A stretch of DNA of 62,500 nucleotides from Glandiceps talaboti (taxonomy: Eukaryota; Hemichordata; Enteropneusta; Spengelidae): NCBI RefSeq assembly GCF_964340395.1, contig NC_135565.1, forward strand, positions 2,222,501 to 2,285,000, read 5' to 3'. The translations under genes were made by a program, and so were the position numbers. Positions 12,020-25,700 of the stretch are shown in pieces; position 1 is the stretch's first letter, and each line of letters opens with the position of its first letter. A model generated the notes under the pieces. That model was given only the letters and a program-made list of their open reading frames with translations, made no database searches and had not been told where the DNA came from.

Positions 12020-15000
12020 CAGTTTATATGCCTATGTTGTACCTGCATGCACTGTGATATATGGTAGATATACCTGTCTATTTGCCTATGTTGTACCTGC
12101 ATGTACTGTGATATATGGTAGATATACCTGTCTATTTGCCTATGTTGTACCTGCATGTACTGTGATATATGGTAGATATACCTGTCTATTTGCCTATGTT
12201 GTACCTGCATGTACTGTGTATATGTGTCTATTTGCTTATGTTGTACCTGCATGTACTGTGTATATGTGTCTATTTGCTTATGTTGTACCTGCATGTACTG
12301 TGATATATGGTAGATATACCTGTCTATTTATGCCTATGTTGTACCTGCATGTACTGTGTATATGTGTCTATTTGCTTATGTTGTACCTGCATGTACTGTG
12401 TATATGTGTCTATTTGCTTATGTTGTACCTGCATGTACTGTGATATATGGTAGATATACCTGTCTATTTGCCTATGTTGTACCTGCATGTACTGTGTATA
12501 TGTGTCTATTTGCTTATGTTGTACCTGCATGTACTGTGTATATGTGTCTATTTGCTTATGTTGTACCTGCATGTACTGTGTATATGTGTCTATTTGCCTA
12601 TGTTGTACCTGCATGTACTGTGTATATGTGTCTATTTGCTTATGTTGTACCTGCATGTACTGTGGTTTATGTGTCTATTTGCCTATGTTGTACCTGCATG
12701 TACTGTGATATATGGTAGATATACCTGTCTATTTATGCCTATGTTGTACCTGCATGTACTGTGATATATGGTAGATATACCTGTCTATTTGCCTATGTTG
12801 TACCTGCATGTACTGTGATATATGGTAGATATACCTGTCTATTTATGCCTATGTTGTACCTACATGCACTGTGATATATGGTAGATATACCTGTCTATTT
12901 ATGCCTATGTTGTACCTGCATTCACTGATTTATATGGTAGATATACCTGTCTATTTGCCTATGTTGTACCTGCATGTACTGTGATATATGGTAGATATAC
13001 CTGTCTATTTATGCCTATGTTGTACCTACATGCACTGTGATATAAGGTAGATATACCTGTCTATTTATGCCTATGTTGTACCTGCATGTACTGTGTATAT
13101 GTGTCTATTTGCCTATGTTGTACCTACATGCACTGTGATATATGGTAGATATACCTGTCTATTTATGCCTATGTTGTACCTGCATGTATTGTGTATATGT
13201 GTCTATTTGCCTATGTTGTACCTGCATGTACTGTGGTATATGGTAGATATACCTGACTATTTATGCCTATGTTGTACCTGCATGTACTGTGATATATGGT
13301 AGATATATCTGTCTATTTATGCCTATGTTGTACCTGCATGTATTGTGTATATGTGTCTATTTGCCTATGTTGTACCTGCATGCACTGTGATGTATGGTAG
13401 ATATACCTGTCTATTTATGCCTATGTTGTACCTGCATGCACTGTGGTTTATGTCTATTTGCCTATGTTGTACCTGCATGTACTGTGATATATGGTAGATA
13501 TACCTGTCTATTTGCCTATGTTGTACCTGCATGTACTGTGATATATGGTAGATATACCTGTCTATTTGCCTATGTTGTACCTGCATGTACTGTGTATATG
13601 TGTCTATTTGCCTATGTTGTACCTGCATGTACTGTGATATATGGTAGATATACCTGTCTATTTGCCTATTTTGTACCTGCATGTACTGTGATATATGGTA
13701 GATATACCTGTCTATTTGCCTATGTTGTACCTGCATGTACTGTGATATATGGTAGATATACCTGTCTATTTGCCTATGTTGTACCTGCATGTACTGTGAT
13801 ATATGGTAGATATACCTGTCTATTTGCCTATTTTGTACCTGCACGTACTGTGGTATATGGTAGATAAACCTGTCTATTTTCCTATGTTGTACCTGCATGT
13901 ACTGTGTATATGTGTCTATTTGCCTATGTTGTACCTGCATGTTTTGTGGTATATGGTAGATATACCTGTCTATTTATGCCTATGTTGTACCTGCATGTAC
14001 TGTGATATATGGTAGATATACCTGTCTATTTGCCTATGTTGTACCTGCATGTACTGTGATATATGGTAGATATACCTGTCTATTTGCCTATGTTGTACCT
14101 GCATGTACTGTGTATATGTGTCTATTTGCCTATGTTGTACCTGCATGTACTGTGATATATGGTAGATATACCTGTCTATTTGCCTATTTTGTACCTGCAT
14201 GTACTGTGATATATGGTAGATATACCTGTCTATTTGCCTATGTTGTACCTGCATGTACTGTGATATATGGTAGATATACCTGTCTATTTGCCTATGTTGT
14301 ACCTGCATGTACTGTGATATATGGTAGATATACCTGTCTATTTGCCTATTTTGTACCTGCACGTACTGTGGTATATGGTAGATAAACCTGTCTATTTTCC
14401 TATGTTGTACCTGCATGTACTGTGTATATGTGTCTATTTGCCTATGTTGTACCTGCATGTTTTGTGGTATATGGTAGATATACCTGTCTATTTGCCTATG
14501 TTGTACCTGCATGTACTGTGTATATGTGTCTATTTGCCTATGTTGTACCTGCATGTTTTGTGGTATATGGTAGATATACCTGTCTATTTATGCCTATGTT
14601 GTACCTACATTCACTGATTTATATGGTAGATATACCTGTCTATTTGCCTATGTTGTACCTGCATGTACTGTGATATATGGTAGATATACCTGTCTATTTA
14701 TGCCTATGTTGTACCTGCATGTACTGTGGTATATGGTAGATATACCTGTCTATTTGCCTATGTTGTACCTGCATGTACTGTGATATATGGTAGATATACC
14801 TGTCTATTTATGCCTATGTTGTACCTGCATGTACTGTGATATATGGTAGATATACCTGTCTATTTGCCTATGTTGTACCTGCATGTACTGTGGTATATGG
14901 TAGATATACCTGTCTATTTATGCCTATGTTGTACATGCATGTACTGTGATATATGGTAGATATACCTGTCTATTTGCCTATGTTGTACCTGCATGTACTG

Positions 15001-15296
15001 TGATATATGGTAGATATACCTGTCTATTTATGCCTATGTTGTACCTGCATGTACTGTGATATATGGTAGATATACCTGTCTATTTATGCCTATGTTGTAC
15101 CTGCATGTACTGTGATATATGGTAGATATACCTGTCTATTTATGCCTATGTTGTACCTACATGTACTGTGATATATGGTAGATATACCTGTCTATTTGCC
15201 TATGTTGTACCTGCATGTACTGTGATATATGGTAGATATACCTGTCTATTTATGCCTATGTTGTACCTGCATGTACTGTGATATATGGTAGATATA
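12020..15296. repeat. Composite minisatellite of 42/54/57-bp units
   Basis: All units share tgttgtacctgcatgtactg. A long form adds atatggtagatatacctgtc. A short form has tgtatatgtgtctatt instead. A third has an extra atg. All three lengths are multiples of 3, keeping frames open. A block of about 480 bp around 13500-13960 recurs almost exactly at 14020-14480, which indicates higher-order duplication. Confidence 0.95.
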
Positions 15297-15796
15297 CATG
15301 TTTTTTCAAGGAGTTCAAGAAATAGCCTGTGTATGAAGTCTGTTTCAATAAATTCCATACAAATACTGGGTGTGTCTAATTTTGTTCTAACATATGGACA
15401 CTTCCCGGCTGCATTACTTTGGATTATGTCCAGTGATTTGTTGCCTAACTGTGTGTGGACCTACCGATAAAAATGTTAATTTGACCTGTGATTGTTTTAA
15501 CTTAAGGAAGAGTAGTACCGAATTGAATTGAATTGTGTTTTTGTCACTCATCGATTCTGAGTATTCACTTTTATCTTCAATATGTAAATTTCGATTATTG
15601 GTACCAATATTTCCATCTTCTTATTACAATGCAAGTATCAGTTGTTTACCATGTGATTGTTTCCTTGTCTGTCTTGTTGAGATTCATCTTATAAGTTGAC
15701 GTTTAATGTGTAGACGTTATTAAGCAACGATATCTGATAGTTTTCTGATGTTTCTTCCTCAGAGGTAATATACCACTACTAAACAGTTTTAAATTA
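15297..15796. other. Unique sequence with a possible decayed coding fragment
   Basis: A minus-strand frame at about 15293-15460 reads KSLDIIQSNAAGKCPYVRTK and then continues open. It looks like a retroelement fragment, but I cannot name it. The rest is AT-rich spacer. Confidence 0.3.
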
Positions 15797-16172
15797 CTGT
15801 TTATAATATACCTGGTGATAATGCTGTGCCATGATTCGCTGGAATCAGTCACGTGATAGGAAAATAGAATGAATATTTCCCTAGGGAAATAGTTCCATCA
15901 ACTATTACATGGTCACGTGACCACCGCGCGTTCACAGCAGGTCAAAATGGCAGCTTCTGACGATGTCGTCTGCCACCGCGAGTTCACAGCATGAGGTATA
16001 TCATAAAACACATATTGCCTGGCCTATATTCGGGCATAGCACCCGTTCATTACCCCCTCGTGACTGTGAGTTACCAGAATCACATGTGATTCTGGTAACT
16101 CACAGTCCCTCGGGTGTAATAAACGGGTGCTATAGCCCTCATGGCCAGGCAATATGTGTTCAATAATACACC
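15797..16172 (+). mobile_element. Non-autonomous deletion derivative of the Crypton
   Basis: Its first ~190 bp (from tttataatatacct through ggaatcagtcacgtgatagg to the start-codon region atggcagcttctgacgatg) match the 5' end of the Crypton at 54836-56803 read on the minus strand. After gtctgccaccgcgagttcac it jumps to gcatgaggtatat, the sequence just before the Crypton's 3' palindrome, and then carries that palindrome (about 16007-16160). Nearly all of the recombinase gene is missing. A short direct repeat (ccaccgcg[ac]gttcacagca) lies before and at the deletion point. Confidence 0.85.
16007..16164. repeat. Long palindrome (about 75-bp arms)
   Basis: Reads inward from aacacatattgcctggcc to a centre at gaatcacatgtgattc and back out to ggccaggcaatatgtgtt. 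The arms differ at a few places, such as a short tatattcgg insertion. A homologous, looser palindrome is at 54840-55024. Confidence 0.85.
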
Positions 16173-16766
16173 CCCCCCCCCCCCCCCCCCCCAATGAAAA
16201 GTCTGTCCTCAGGTTTGACTTTGACATTACACGTATCACGTAACCAATGTGTAGCCCATCCCTCAAAACCAATTTAAGGACAATTGCATCATACTCATAG
16301 CTCTTTCAGACACCAAGATATACATTAATACAATATATCAGAATTCCTCCTGATATCAAATCAGTTGAGGAGGCAATATCATTTTGTATAAATTTCAAAG
16401 CAACTTCTAATATGTTTTTTGGGATAATCTTTCTGAATTTAAGTGAAAGACTATATAATTCTCTATATTGTGACCCTTTTGTAGCATATAACGCTATCTT
16501 TAATTGAATTATTGCAATGTTTTGGTGATTTCTTGATAAAAGCTGTAAAACTAAGATGACTTTGAATTTTGACAGACAATGACCTTGACCTTGGATCTAA
16601 AAGATTATGTTCAGTGAGTTGCCCGTCCCCTAAACCCTGTATATAGACTCTTCCGTCATATCTATAACACTTGGGGATCATGAGATCTTCAGCATTGTCA
16701 TACTTTGCATAATTGTGGATCTTGATATCAATTGTCATGGTAACAGGATTTTTGTACTAAAGCAAG

Positions 16767-16770
<4 letters not shown>

Positions 16771-16831
<61 letters not shown>
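16771..16831. repeat. (AATC)n tail of retroelement
   Basis: About 15 copies of caat/aatc. Read on the minus strand this is a (TTGA)n-type tail right after a tatataaatatc end, typical of CR1-like non-LTR elements. Confidence 0.9.
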
Positions 16832-16832
<1 letters not shown>

Positions 16833-17500
16833 GATATTTATATAGCGCCAAACTCCACTACGTAGCAATGTTCAATGGCGCTTTACAAAAGTGTGGGTAT
16901 ATAGAGATATAGACTCTGCTAAACAAATAAGTCTTGATGCACTTCTTAAAAATATCAAGGCTGGGTGACTGGCGCACTTCTAGAGGGACATTGTTCCAAG
17001 TGAGGGGGGGGGGGGTACGCGAGAAAGCACGATCACCATAGGTCTTCCGGTTACTCCGTGGTACATGAAGTAGGATTTTGTCATTTGATCGGAGAACTCT
17101 GGATGACACTTTCGGGTTGATAAAATCAGATATATAAACAGGAGCAGTGTTGTTCAGAGCTTTGTACGTGAGTAGCAGGATCTTGTATTGGATTCTGTAG
17201 TGTACTGGTAGCCAGTGTAATTCCATAAGTATAGGGGTTATGTGGTCATATTTCCGTGTGCGAGACACAATTCTGGCTGCTGAGTTCAGGGCATATACTG
17301 AAGTGGTAGAATGGATGATGATGGTAGACCATACAGGAGTGCATTACAGTAATCTAGTTTTGATGTGATTAGAGCATGTATTAACATCTGACAGACTTCC
17401 TTAGTTAGATACTGGCGAATATGGCTTATTTGACGGAGATGGTAGTAAAACTGACTTGCATATCGTGTGAACGTGCGTGTACACATAGAGGGTAGTTTTC
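16832..17500 (-). mobile_element. Non-LTR retrotransposon 3' end (CR1-like), truncated
   Basis: A first minus-strand stretch reads HLRQISHIRQYL, KEVCQMLIHALITSKLDYCN and ALLYGLPSS. After a frame break comes SRTRKYDHITPILMELHWLP, YKILLLTYKALNNTAPVYIS and FKKCIKTYLF. These are the familiar C-terminal motifs after the RT domain of CR1/jockey-like elements (SKLDYCN, LHWLPV, YKALN). It then has the tggcgctatataaatatc 3' UTR end and a tetranucleotide tail. 5'-truncated, with at least one frameshift and a G run at about 17003. Confidence 0.85.
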
Positions 17501-17539
17501 ATAAAATGTTACTCCTGTATCAATTGAAATAGGTTTATG

Positions 17540-18740
17540 CTTTATTTTTCCTGAAAGACTAAATAATTTGCTATTTCAAAACTGATTTTCACCTATAACA
17601 ACTATTTATGATGGTAGTAACTTGAAACTTTCAGAGTGTTTTAATAAAAATATGGAAAAGATAAGATCGATGACCTTGAATTTGACTATGACTTTGACCT
17701 GTGATCGGAAAGGTCACATGATCAATGAGCTGCCCAGATATTACTTTAACAAAATATGATGTTAATTTTCACACGAAGGTCACTTGTCCGTCGGGCGAAC
17801 GGATCGATGTTTTCACTTGTCCGTATGTAAAGTTTAATTGCCGTGGGCATCGGGCATCATGAATTTTCGAGGCCTGGATCAATATATTCAAATCCCACAA
17901 ATCGACCGTACATGGGCCAGGGATGGAACTAAACGTACTAGTGTGTTTATATTATAGCAGACCCAAAACCAAACGGCTCTTTTCAGGACCACTAAATACA
18001 AATTATTTATTGATCAATTTGCTATTTGACCTTGAATATGGAGGTCAAAGTCAAAGTATAAAAAAGAAAGCTGACCTTTGGAGTATAGGCATTTAAATGG
18101 GGTCTTTGTGTATTCAATTTCTTGAGCTATTGTAGAAAGAAAAAATTGGGTTATTTTACCTCTTAAATGTGATAATGTGAGGGTAGACACTTGAATGGTG
18201 TCTATATGTATCAAACTGTTGGTGATAGACAGGCAAACTATACTTTTCCATTGAAACTATGGCTATCATTTTGGTATAAAGATCAAGGTCACAAAATTAA
18301 GTGACTTGTATATATACCTCACAGTCAAGATTAAAATATCAATTGAAATGTTTTACTCAAAAAGATAGGAAGATAACCAAAAGGTGGCTATTTGACCTTG
18401 AAAGTGTCAAGGTCTTAAAAAAAAGGAAGCTCATATTTGATAATATGGGTGTAGGCACTTGAATGGCGTAAGTACATCTTACTTACTTACTGTGAATATA
18501 GTGAATATTGTGAAATTTAACAACAGATATGGCTACTGTACTATTCAGCCATATTTGATTTGATCGTAATACAAAGTGACATGCATACGTCTAACATAGT
18601 ATGTTACCTTTATGCCAGGTTTGGTTGAAACCAGTGCGTGGCAGAGATATGAGGGTAAATGCACGCATGCATGGACAGATGGATGGACGGATGCCCCTCG
18701 GCTGGGCAGTGGCCATTGGGGCTAAAAATACATAATTTAC
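17540..18740 (+). mobile_element. Cluster of 'gaccttgaa...aaggtca' interspersed repeats
   Basis: Three related stretches share gaccttgaatatggaggtca, gtagacacttgaatgg-gtct, atatggctgcc-like words and ggtttggttgaaa. The last ends in a gga(t/c)gga run at about 18670-18690. The same family is at 54430-54740 and 59040-59770. Non-coding; probably a SINE-like or MITE-like repeat. Confidence 0.65.
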
Positions 18741-19022
18741 ATTCAAATCCAAATATCCCCCTCAGTCCCCAAGGTGACTAGTACTATTGTGAATGACCTT
18801 GAATACAAAGTACATATACAACAATGGTCGGCATTGTACAACACTAATTTATTTCATGGTGACAGTTACAAATTGTTTATCAATTGTAAACTAGTATAAT
18901 TACAAATTACATTATTTACAATGATAGATTATTATTATAAAGATAAATACAATACAATCCATTGTAGTGAATATATACATATAAATGAAGCTACTCAGCT
19001 AATATTGTGGACTGACCAGATG
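18741..19022. other. Unique AT-rich spacer
   Basis: No gene or repeat recognised. Confidence 0.5.
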
Positions 19023-19112
19023 CTATTGGATGTGACCTTTGACATTGGATGCGACCTTTGACATTGGATGTGACCTTTGACATTGGATGCGACCTTTGAC
19101 ATTGGATGTGAC
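19023..19112. repeat. 18-bp tandem repeat (about 5 copies)
   Basis: Units of gacctttgacattggatg with t/c variation. Confidence 0.9.
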
Positions 19113-19441
19113 CTTTGATATGTTCATAACTGTATAAAAACATTTACACAGGTGTTCTTTTTTAAAACAATTTCTTTGGCTAAAGTTAGGTGATCTTGTT
19201 GGCATATTTGCGACAAGGTCTGAAAGTTTGCCATGCACTCTGAAAATAATAATTTTGGCAAAAATTTTAGCAACTGCAATAAAGATTTGTTAACACATAT
19301 ACAACATGTATATTAGGCACCTATCTATTTTGGCTGAACACATGGACGGTAAAAGGCAATGAAGTATTAAACTCATTATCAATTCCTATAATCTGTTTTA
19401 TTTTAACCTGTATTGTCAAGTTTTTATTTTGGCATATATTT

Positions 19442-19836
19442 GTGAAGTGTCTGTATCAATACATAGCTATTATTATGGTAATTAGGTGTCTGTATCAATA
19501 CATAGCTATTATTATGGTAATTAGGTGTCTGTATCAATACATAGCTATTATTATGGTAATTAGGTGTCTGTATCAATACATAGCTATTGTTATGGTAATT
19601 AGGTGTCTGTATCAATACATAGCTATTATTATGGTAATTAGGTGTCTGTATCAATACATAGCTATTATTATGGTAATTAGGTGTCTGTATCAATACATAG
19701 CTATTATTATGGTAATTAGGTGTCTGTATCAATACATAGCTATTATTATGGTAATTAGGTGTCTGTATCAATACATAGCTATTATTATGGTAATTAGGTG
19801 TCTGTATCAATACATAGCTATTATTATGGTAATTAG
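19442..19836. repeat. 39-bp minisatellite (about 10 copies)
   Basis: Very uniform units around gtgtctgtatcaatacatag and ctattattatggtaattag; one unit has gtt for att. Confidence 0.97.
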
Positions 19837-19859
19837 GTGATATACACAAGATAGAGTAA

Positions 19860-20210
19860 CAAATCAAATGAATTCACATCATATAAATATCTAAACAAAA
19901 CAAGTCATTGCATAGTATATTTACAAAACATGTTTTAACACTTTGAACTAATCAAATAATAACTAACTTGTTTGGCAATTATCTAGCTGACAATAATCTG
20001 CAGTGTTCCAGAAAGACAAAAGATTCTAGTGGCATTTAGAGACAGTATTTGGCCATAAGGAGTGCTATTTAGAGACAGTATTTGGAGCAGCAATGAGAGC
20101 CTTGATAATGAGTCACTTCCTAGTGCTTTGCAGTAAATCAGTTGGTCCAGGAAGATTGCACTTACTTTGGTTCACATTGTACAATTTTAGAAATACCTCG
20201 GGGTTGTTTT
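19860..20210. other. Unique sequence, no gene seen
   Basis: A short internal repeat of agacagtatttgg at about 20040-20085; otherwise nothing recognised. Confidence 0.5.
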
Positions 20211-20385
20211 TTGACACAACTTACAGTGCTTTATGTTGTCACATGTTAGGGCGCCCTCTTTTGACACAATTTACAGCTTTATGTTGTCACATGTTTGGGC
20301 GCCCTCTTTTGACACAATTTACAGCTTTATGTTGTCACATGTTAGGGCGCCCTCTTTTGACACAATTTACAGTGCTTTATGTAGT
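20211..20385. repeat. 48-bp tandem repeat (about 3.5 copies)
   Basis: Units contain ttgacacaatttacag and tgttgtcacatgt followed by gggcgccctctt. A related ggcgccctctgttgacac lies at 20822. Confidence 0.85.
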
Positions 20386-20387
20386 CT

Positions 20388-20870
20388 CAGTTACCCAGAC
20401 TCCTGCCATTGAGGGCATAGCCCCAGTAGAGTCTGGGAAAGTACAATATTGCTGATTATTGCAAGATGGTTGCACGGAGAGTTGACCCATAACATGACCT
20501 CTGTAGTAGAATCACTTGGTGGCAACTCTTGCCAAGAGTATTTGGATTTATATCTCCTGACAAAGATGGTTTCCAAAATGTTTATACCCTGATTTTGATA
20601 CACTGAGTTGATGATAATGAAAATTCAGAATCATTTTTGTTCAATTAGTGACTGTCCCAGATCTCGTCAGCGGCCATGTTGCTCCTTACAATCGGCGACA
20701 TTGTATTTTCCAAGACTCTGCTGAGAGGATATGCCCTCAACGGCAAGAGACTGGGTACTAACCGAGACCATGCTTTATGTACAATCAACTGGATTTTAGT
20801 CCTTGTTTTGTTACATGATAAGGCGCCCTCTGTTGACACTCTTTGCAAAATGACTGCAAGGTAGGTTACT
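20388..20870. repeat. Inverted pair of a short interspersed repeat
   Basis: 20391-20480 (tgccattgagggcatagccc ... agagtctggg) matches the reverse complement of 20665-20755 (gagaggatatgccctcaacg ... gagactggg) with moderate divergence. Both halves look like copies of one dispersed element in opposite orientation. Confidence 0.6.
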
Positions 20871-20945
20871 CAATATATATTGCATTTGTTGTATGATAAT
20901 AACTGATATATATATTAACTATGATGGTGACACATCTAAATGAGT

Positions 20946-22210
20946 CTCATCTTTTGTTAGTCTTGTAGTCAAATCTTAGATCTGCACTTTGACAGTCAAA
21001 TCTTAGATCTGCACTTTGACAGTCAAATCTTAGATCTGCACTTTGACAGTCAAATCTTAGATCTGCACTTTGACAGTCAAATCTTAGATCTGCACTTTGA
21101 CAGTCAAATCTTAGATCTGCACTTTGACAGTCAAATCTTAGATCTGCACTTTGACAGTCAAATCTTAGATCTGCACTTTGGCAGTCAAATCTTAGATCTG
21201 CACTTTGACAGTCAAATCTTAGATCTGCACTTTGACAGTCAAATCTTAGATCTGCACTTTGACAGTCAAATCTTAGATCTGCACTTTGACAGTCAAATCT
21301 TAGATCTGCACTTTGACAGTCAAATCTTAGATCTGCACTTTGACAGTCAAATCTTAGATCTGCACTTTGACAGTCAAATCTTGGATCTGCACTTTGACAG
21401 TCAAATCTTAGATCTGCACTTTGACAGTAAAATCTTAGATCTGCACTTTGACAGTCAAATCTTAGATCTGCACTTTGACAGTAAAATCTTAGATCTGCAC
21501 TTTGACAGTCAAATCTTAGATCTGCACTTTGACAGTCAAATCTTAGATCTGCACTTTGACAGTCAAATCTTAGATCTGCACTTTGACAGTCAAATCTTGG
21601 ATCTGCACTTTGACAGTCAAATCTTAGATCTGCACTTTGACAGTCAAATCTTGGATCTGCACTTTGACAGTACAATCTTGGATCTGCACTTTGACAGTAC
21701 AATCTTGGATCTGCACTTTGACAGTACAATATTGGATCTGCACTTTGACAGTCAAATCTTAGATCTGCACTTTGACAGTAAAATCTTAGATCTGCACTTT
21801 GACAGTAAAATCTTGGATCTGCACTTTGACAGTCAAATCTTAGATCTGCACTTTGACAGTCAAATCTTAGATCTGCACTTTGACAGTCAAATCTTAGATC
21901 TGCACTTTGACAGTAAAATCTTAGATCTGCACTTTGACAGTCAAATCTTAGATCTGCACTTTGACAGTCAAATCTTAGATCTGCACTTTGACAGTCAAAT
22001 CTTAGATCTGCACTTTGACAGTCAAATCTTAGATCTGCACTTTGACAGTAAAATCTTGGATCTGCACTTTGGCAGTAAAATCTTGGATCTGCACTTTGAC
22101 AGTCAAATCTTAGATCTGCACTTTGACAGTACAATCTCGGATCTGCACTTTGACAGTACAATATTGGATCTGCACTTTGGCAGTAAAATCTTGGATCTGC
22201 ACTTTGGCGT
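20946..22210. repeat. 27-bp minisatellite (about 47 copies)
   Basis: Units of gatctgcactttgacagt followed by caaatctta, with variants at two or three sites (gtaaaatc, gtacaatc, ttgg). The left part is nearly uniform and the right part is more variable. Multiple of 3, hence long false open frames. Confidence 0.97.
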
Positions 22211-22332
22211 TTGCCACATAAAAAGCTGAAAGATAATGAGTACTTCAGTCTAGTGACCTCGGTGGCAACCATTTGTTGCTTTTAGAGTGAGCAGAATAGT
22301 CTGAGGAATGGAACAGCTAGATTAATGTTAGA

Positions 22333-22428
22333 AAGGTTTCAAATACTCTGGTTCTGTAACAGTCAGTCCTTGGCACAGTTAAGGTTTCAAATACTCTGGT
22401 TCTGTAACAGTCAGTCCTTGGCACAGTT
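22333..22428. repeat. Perfect 48-bp direct duplication
   Basis: Two adjacent copies of aaggtttcaaatactctggt ... ggcacagtt, in the 3' flank or 3' UTR of the host gene. Confidence 0.9.
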
Positions 22429-22552
22429 GGCTTGAACACATGGGGCACGCCTCTATGACACATTTTATAAAAGTAATGAAAATACGAACTTTAACCAACT
22501 AACACCATTTGTTTACAACCAAATTTAACAAGGTTGTCACAACATTGTAAAA

Positions 22553-22752
22553 CTAGAGTTCTGGAACTGGTGGGGACTGCATGTGGTTGATTTCAGACAG
22601 TGGTCGTGTAGGTTCCCCCATTGGTCCTGATGTTTGTGGAGTCATAGGCTGAGACATAGAGAAGTACTGGGTAGGCGGAGTCTGTGGAATGTTGACTAGA
22701 AACTCTGATGACTTCGGTTGGAAATTTCTCCTGATATCAAAAAGATCAACAG
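22553..22752 (-). CDS. Exon L, terminal coding exon with stop
   Basis: Acceptor AATTGTCAG, 200 nt including the TAG stop. A second AG at 22731-22732 (GATATCAG) has a better pyrimidine tract but needs a phase that exon K does not provide, so the longer exon is preferred. Encodes [18 protein letters not shown] and a Pro/Gln/Ser/Met-rich tail ending MQSPPVPEL. No clear AATAAA was seen just after the stop; a 48-bp direct duplication and a 27-bp minisatellite follow downstream. Confidence 0.8.
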
Positions 22753-25700
22753 CTGACAATTTCTATGCATTATGTTAAGGAAATGTGAAGACATCTCATT
22801 ATGTTACTCATTAACATGTAATAATGACTGTAATACATATCACACTATGCTACACATAAAAGTATGCATTTATTGACATCATATCACACACCACATTACG
22901 TTACACATAACTATGTATTTCTTCACATCATATCACACACCACACTACGTTACACATAACTATGTATTTCTTCACATCATATCACACACCACACTACGTT
23001 ACACATAACTATGTATTTCTTCACATCATATCACACACCACACTATGTTACACTCACATAAACATTCAGGGTGTATGTCATATTATGTTATGCTAACAGA
23101 CATAACATAACATAACAGACATAACATAACATAACATAACAGACATAACATAACATAACATAACATAACAGACATAACATAACATAACAGACATAACATA
23201 ACATAACATAACATAACATAACATAACATAACATAACATAACATAACATAACATAACGTAACATAACATGAGACTACAACAACACAACTTGTCAATTATA
23301 TTATTTGGATTAACTATACCTAAGAATACTATAAAGGATACATTTTTATTTGGTAGTGGTGGTAGTTGAAACATGGACGGAGGTTGTGTCAGTCGGAAAC
23401 TGCCTAGAGAACCTGAAATTATACAATGTAAAGATAAAATATTAATGTTATCTGACAAATTGGATATAAATGTTTGACCTGGAAATAGAGACTATTTGAC
23501 TTTTCAACTAAAGTGTTTTCATGTAAAATGATGATGTGAGTGAATGGTTGCATATCAGTAGTGTTTTCATGTAAAATGATGATGTGAGTGAATGGTTGCA
23601 TATCAGTAGTGTTTTCATGTAAAATGATGATGTGAGTGAATGGTTACATATCAGTAGTGTTTTCATGTAAAATGATGATGTGAGTGAATGGTTGCATATC
23701 AGTAGTGTTTTCATGTAAAATGATGATGTGAGTGAATGTTTGCAAATCAGTAGTGTTTTCATGTAAAATGATGATGTGAGTGAATGGTTGCATATCAGTA
23801 GTGTTTTCATGTAAAATGATGATGTGAGTGAATGGTTGCATATCAGTAGTGTTTTCATGTAAAATGATGATGTGAGTGAATGGTTACATATCAGTAGTGT
23901 TTTCATGTAAAATGATGATGTGAGTGAATGGTTGCATATCAGTAGTGTTTTCATGTAAAATGATGATGTGAGTGAATGGTTGCATATCAGTAGTGTTTTC
24001 ATGTAAAATGATGATGTGAGTGAATGGTTACATATCAGTAGAGTGAATGCAACCTGAGTAATAATAATAATAATTATAATAATCTTTATTTATACTGGAT
24101 AGTTCTTAAAGTATATAAACACTTGTCTCCCAAGAAGTCCAGTGAGGGCCATCCCTCATGGGTTCAGTGTTAATGCAGGAGGAAACCAGGGTACCAAAGG
24201 AAAACTGCATTGTTCAGTAGAGTCTAAGTATAGCTGCCATTCGGTCAGATCTGCATATATATATAAAAAAACAAATTGGTGTGCATATGTCCCATGTGAT
24301 ATGTCACCTTTTGTCAGGTTTGAAAGAAATCGGATAATGCATGTTTGAGAAATGATGTATTTCGGACGCAAGGATGAAGCCCTTGCACCATGCTTTAACA
24401 AATAATAATGTATATAGCTTGGTTACACTTCCACCATGCTTTATTACTGTACATAGCTTGGTTACACTTCCACCATGTTTTAGTACTGTACATAGCTTGG
24501 TTACACTTCCACCATGTTTTAATACTGTACATAGCTTGGTTACACTTCCACCATGTTTTAGTACTGTACATAGCTTGGTTACACTTCCACCATGTTTTAA
24601 TACTGTACATAGCTTGGTTACACTTCCACCATGTTTTAGTACTGTACATAGCTTGGTTACACTTCCACCATGTTTTAATACTGTACATAGCTTGGTTACA
24701 CTTCCACCATGTTTTAATACTGTACATAGCTTGGTTACACTTCCACCATGTTTTAGTACTGTACATAGCTTGGTTACACTTCCACCATGTTTTAATACTG
24801 TACATAGCTTGGTTACACTTCCACCATGTTTTAGTACTGTACATAGCTTGGTTACACTTCCACCATGTTTTAATACTGTACATAGCTTGGTTACACTTCC
24901 ACCATGTTTTAATACTGTACATAGCTTGGTTACACTTCCACCATGTTTTAGTACTGTACATAGCTTGGTTACACTTCCACCATGTTTTAGTACTGTACAT
25001 AGCTTGGTTACACTTCCACCATGTTTTAATACTGTACATAGCTTGGTTACACTTCCACCATGTTTTAGTACTGTACATAGCTTGGTTACACTTCCACCAT
25101 GTTTTAGTACTGTACATAGCTTGGTTACACTTCCACCATGTTTTAATACTGTACATAGCTTGGTTACACTTCCACCATGTTTTAATACTGTACATAGCTT
25201 GGTTACACTTCCACCATGTTTTAATACTGTACATAGCTTGGTTACACTTCCACCATGTTTTAGTACTGTACATAGCTTGGTTACACTTCCACCATGTTTT
25301 AATACTGTACATAGCTTGGTTACACTTCCACCATGTTTTAGTACTGTACATAGCTTGGTTACACTTCCACCATGTTTTAATACTGTACATAGCTTGGTTA
25401 CACTTCCACCATGTTTTAATACTGTACATAGCTTGGTTACACTTCCACCATGTTTTAATACTGTACATAGCTTGGTTACACTTCCACCATGTTTTAATAC
25501 TGTACATAGCTTGGTTACACTGCCACCATGTTTTAATACTGTACATAGCTTGGTTACACTTCCACCATGTTTTAATACTGTACATAGCTTGGTTACACTT
25601 CCACCATGTTTTAGTACTGTACATAGCTTGGTTACACTTCCACCATGTTTTAGTACTGTACATAGCTTGGTTACACTGCCACCATGTTTTAGTACTGTAC

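Noticed and set aside
22553-22730. Shorter version of exon L using the AG at 22731-22732
   Set aside because: Better pyrimidine tract, but the phase does not fit exon K; kept only as an alternative.
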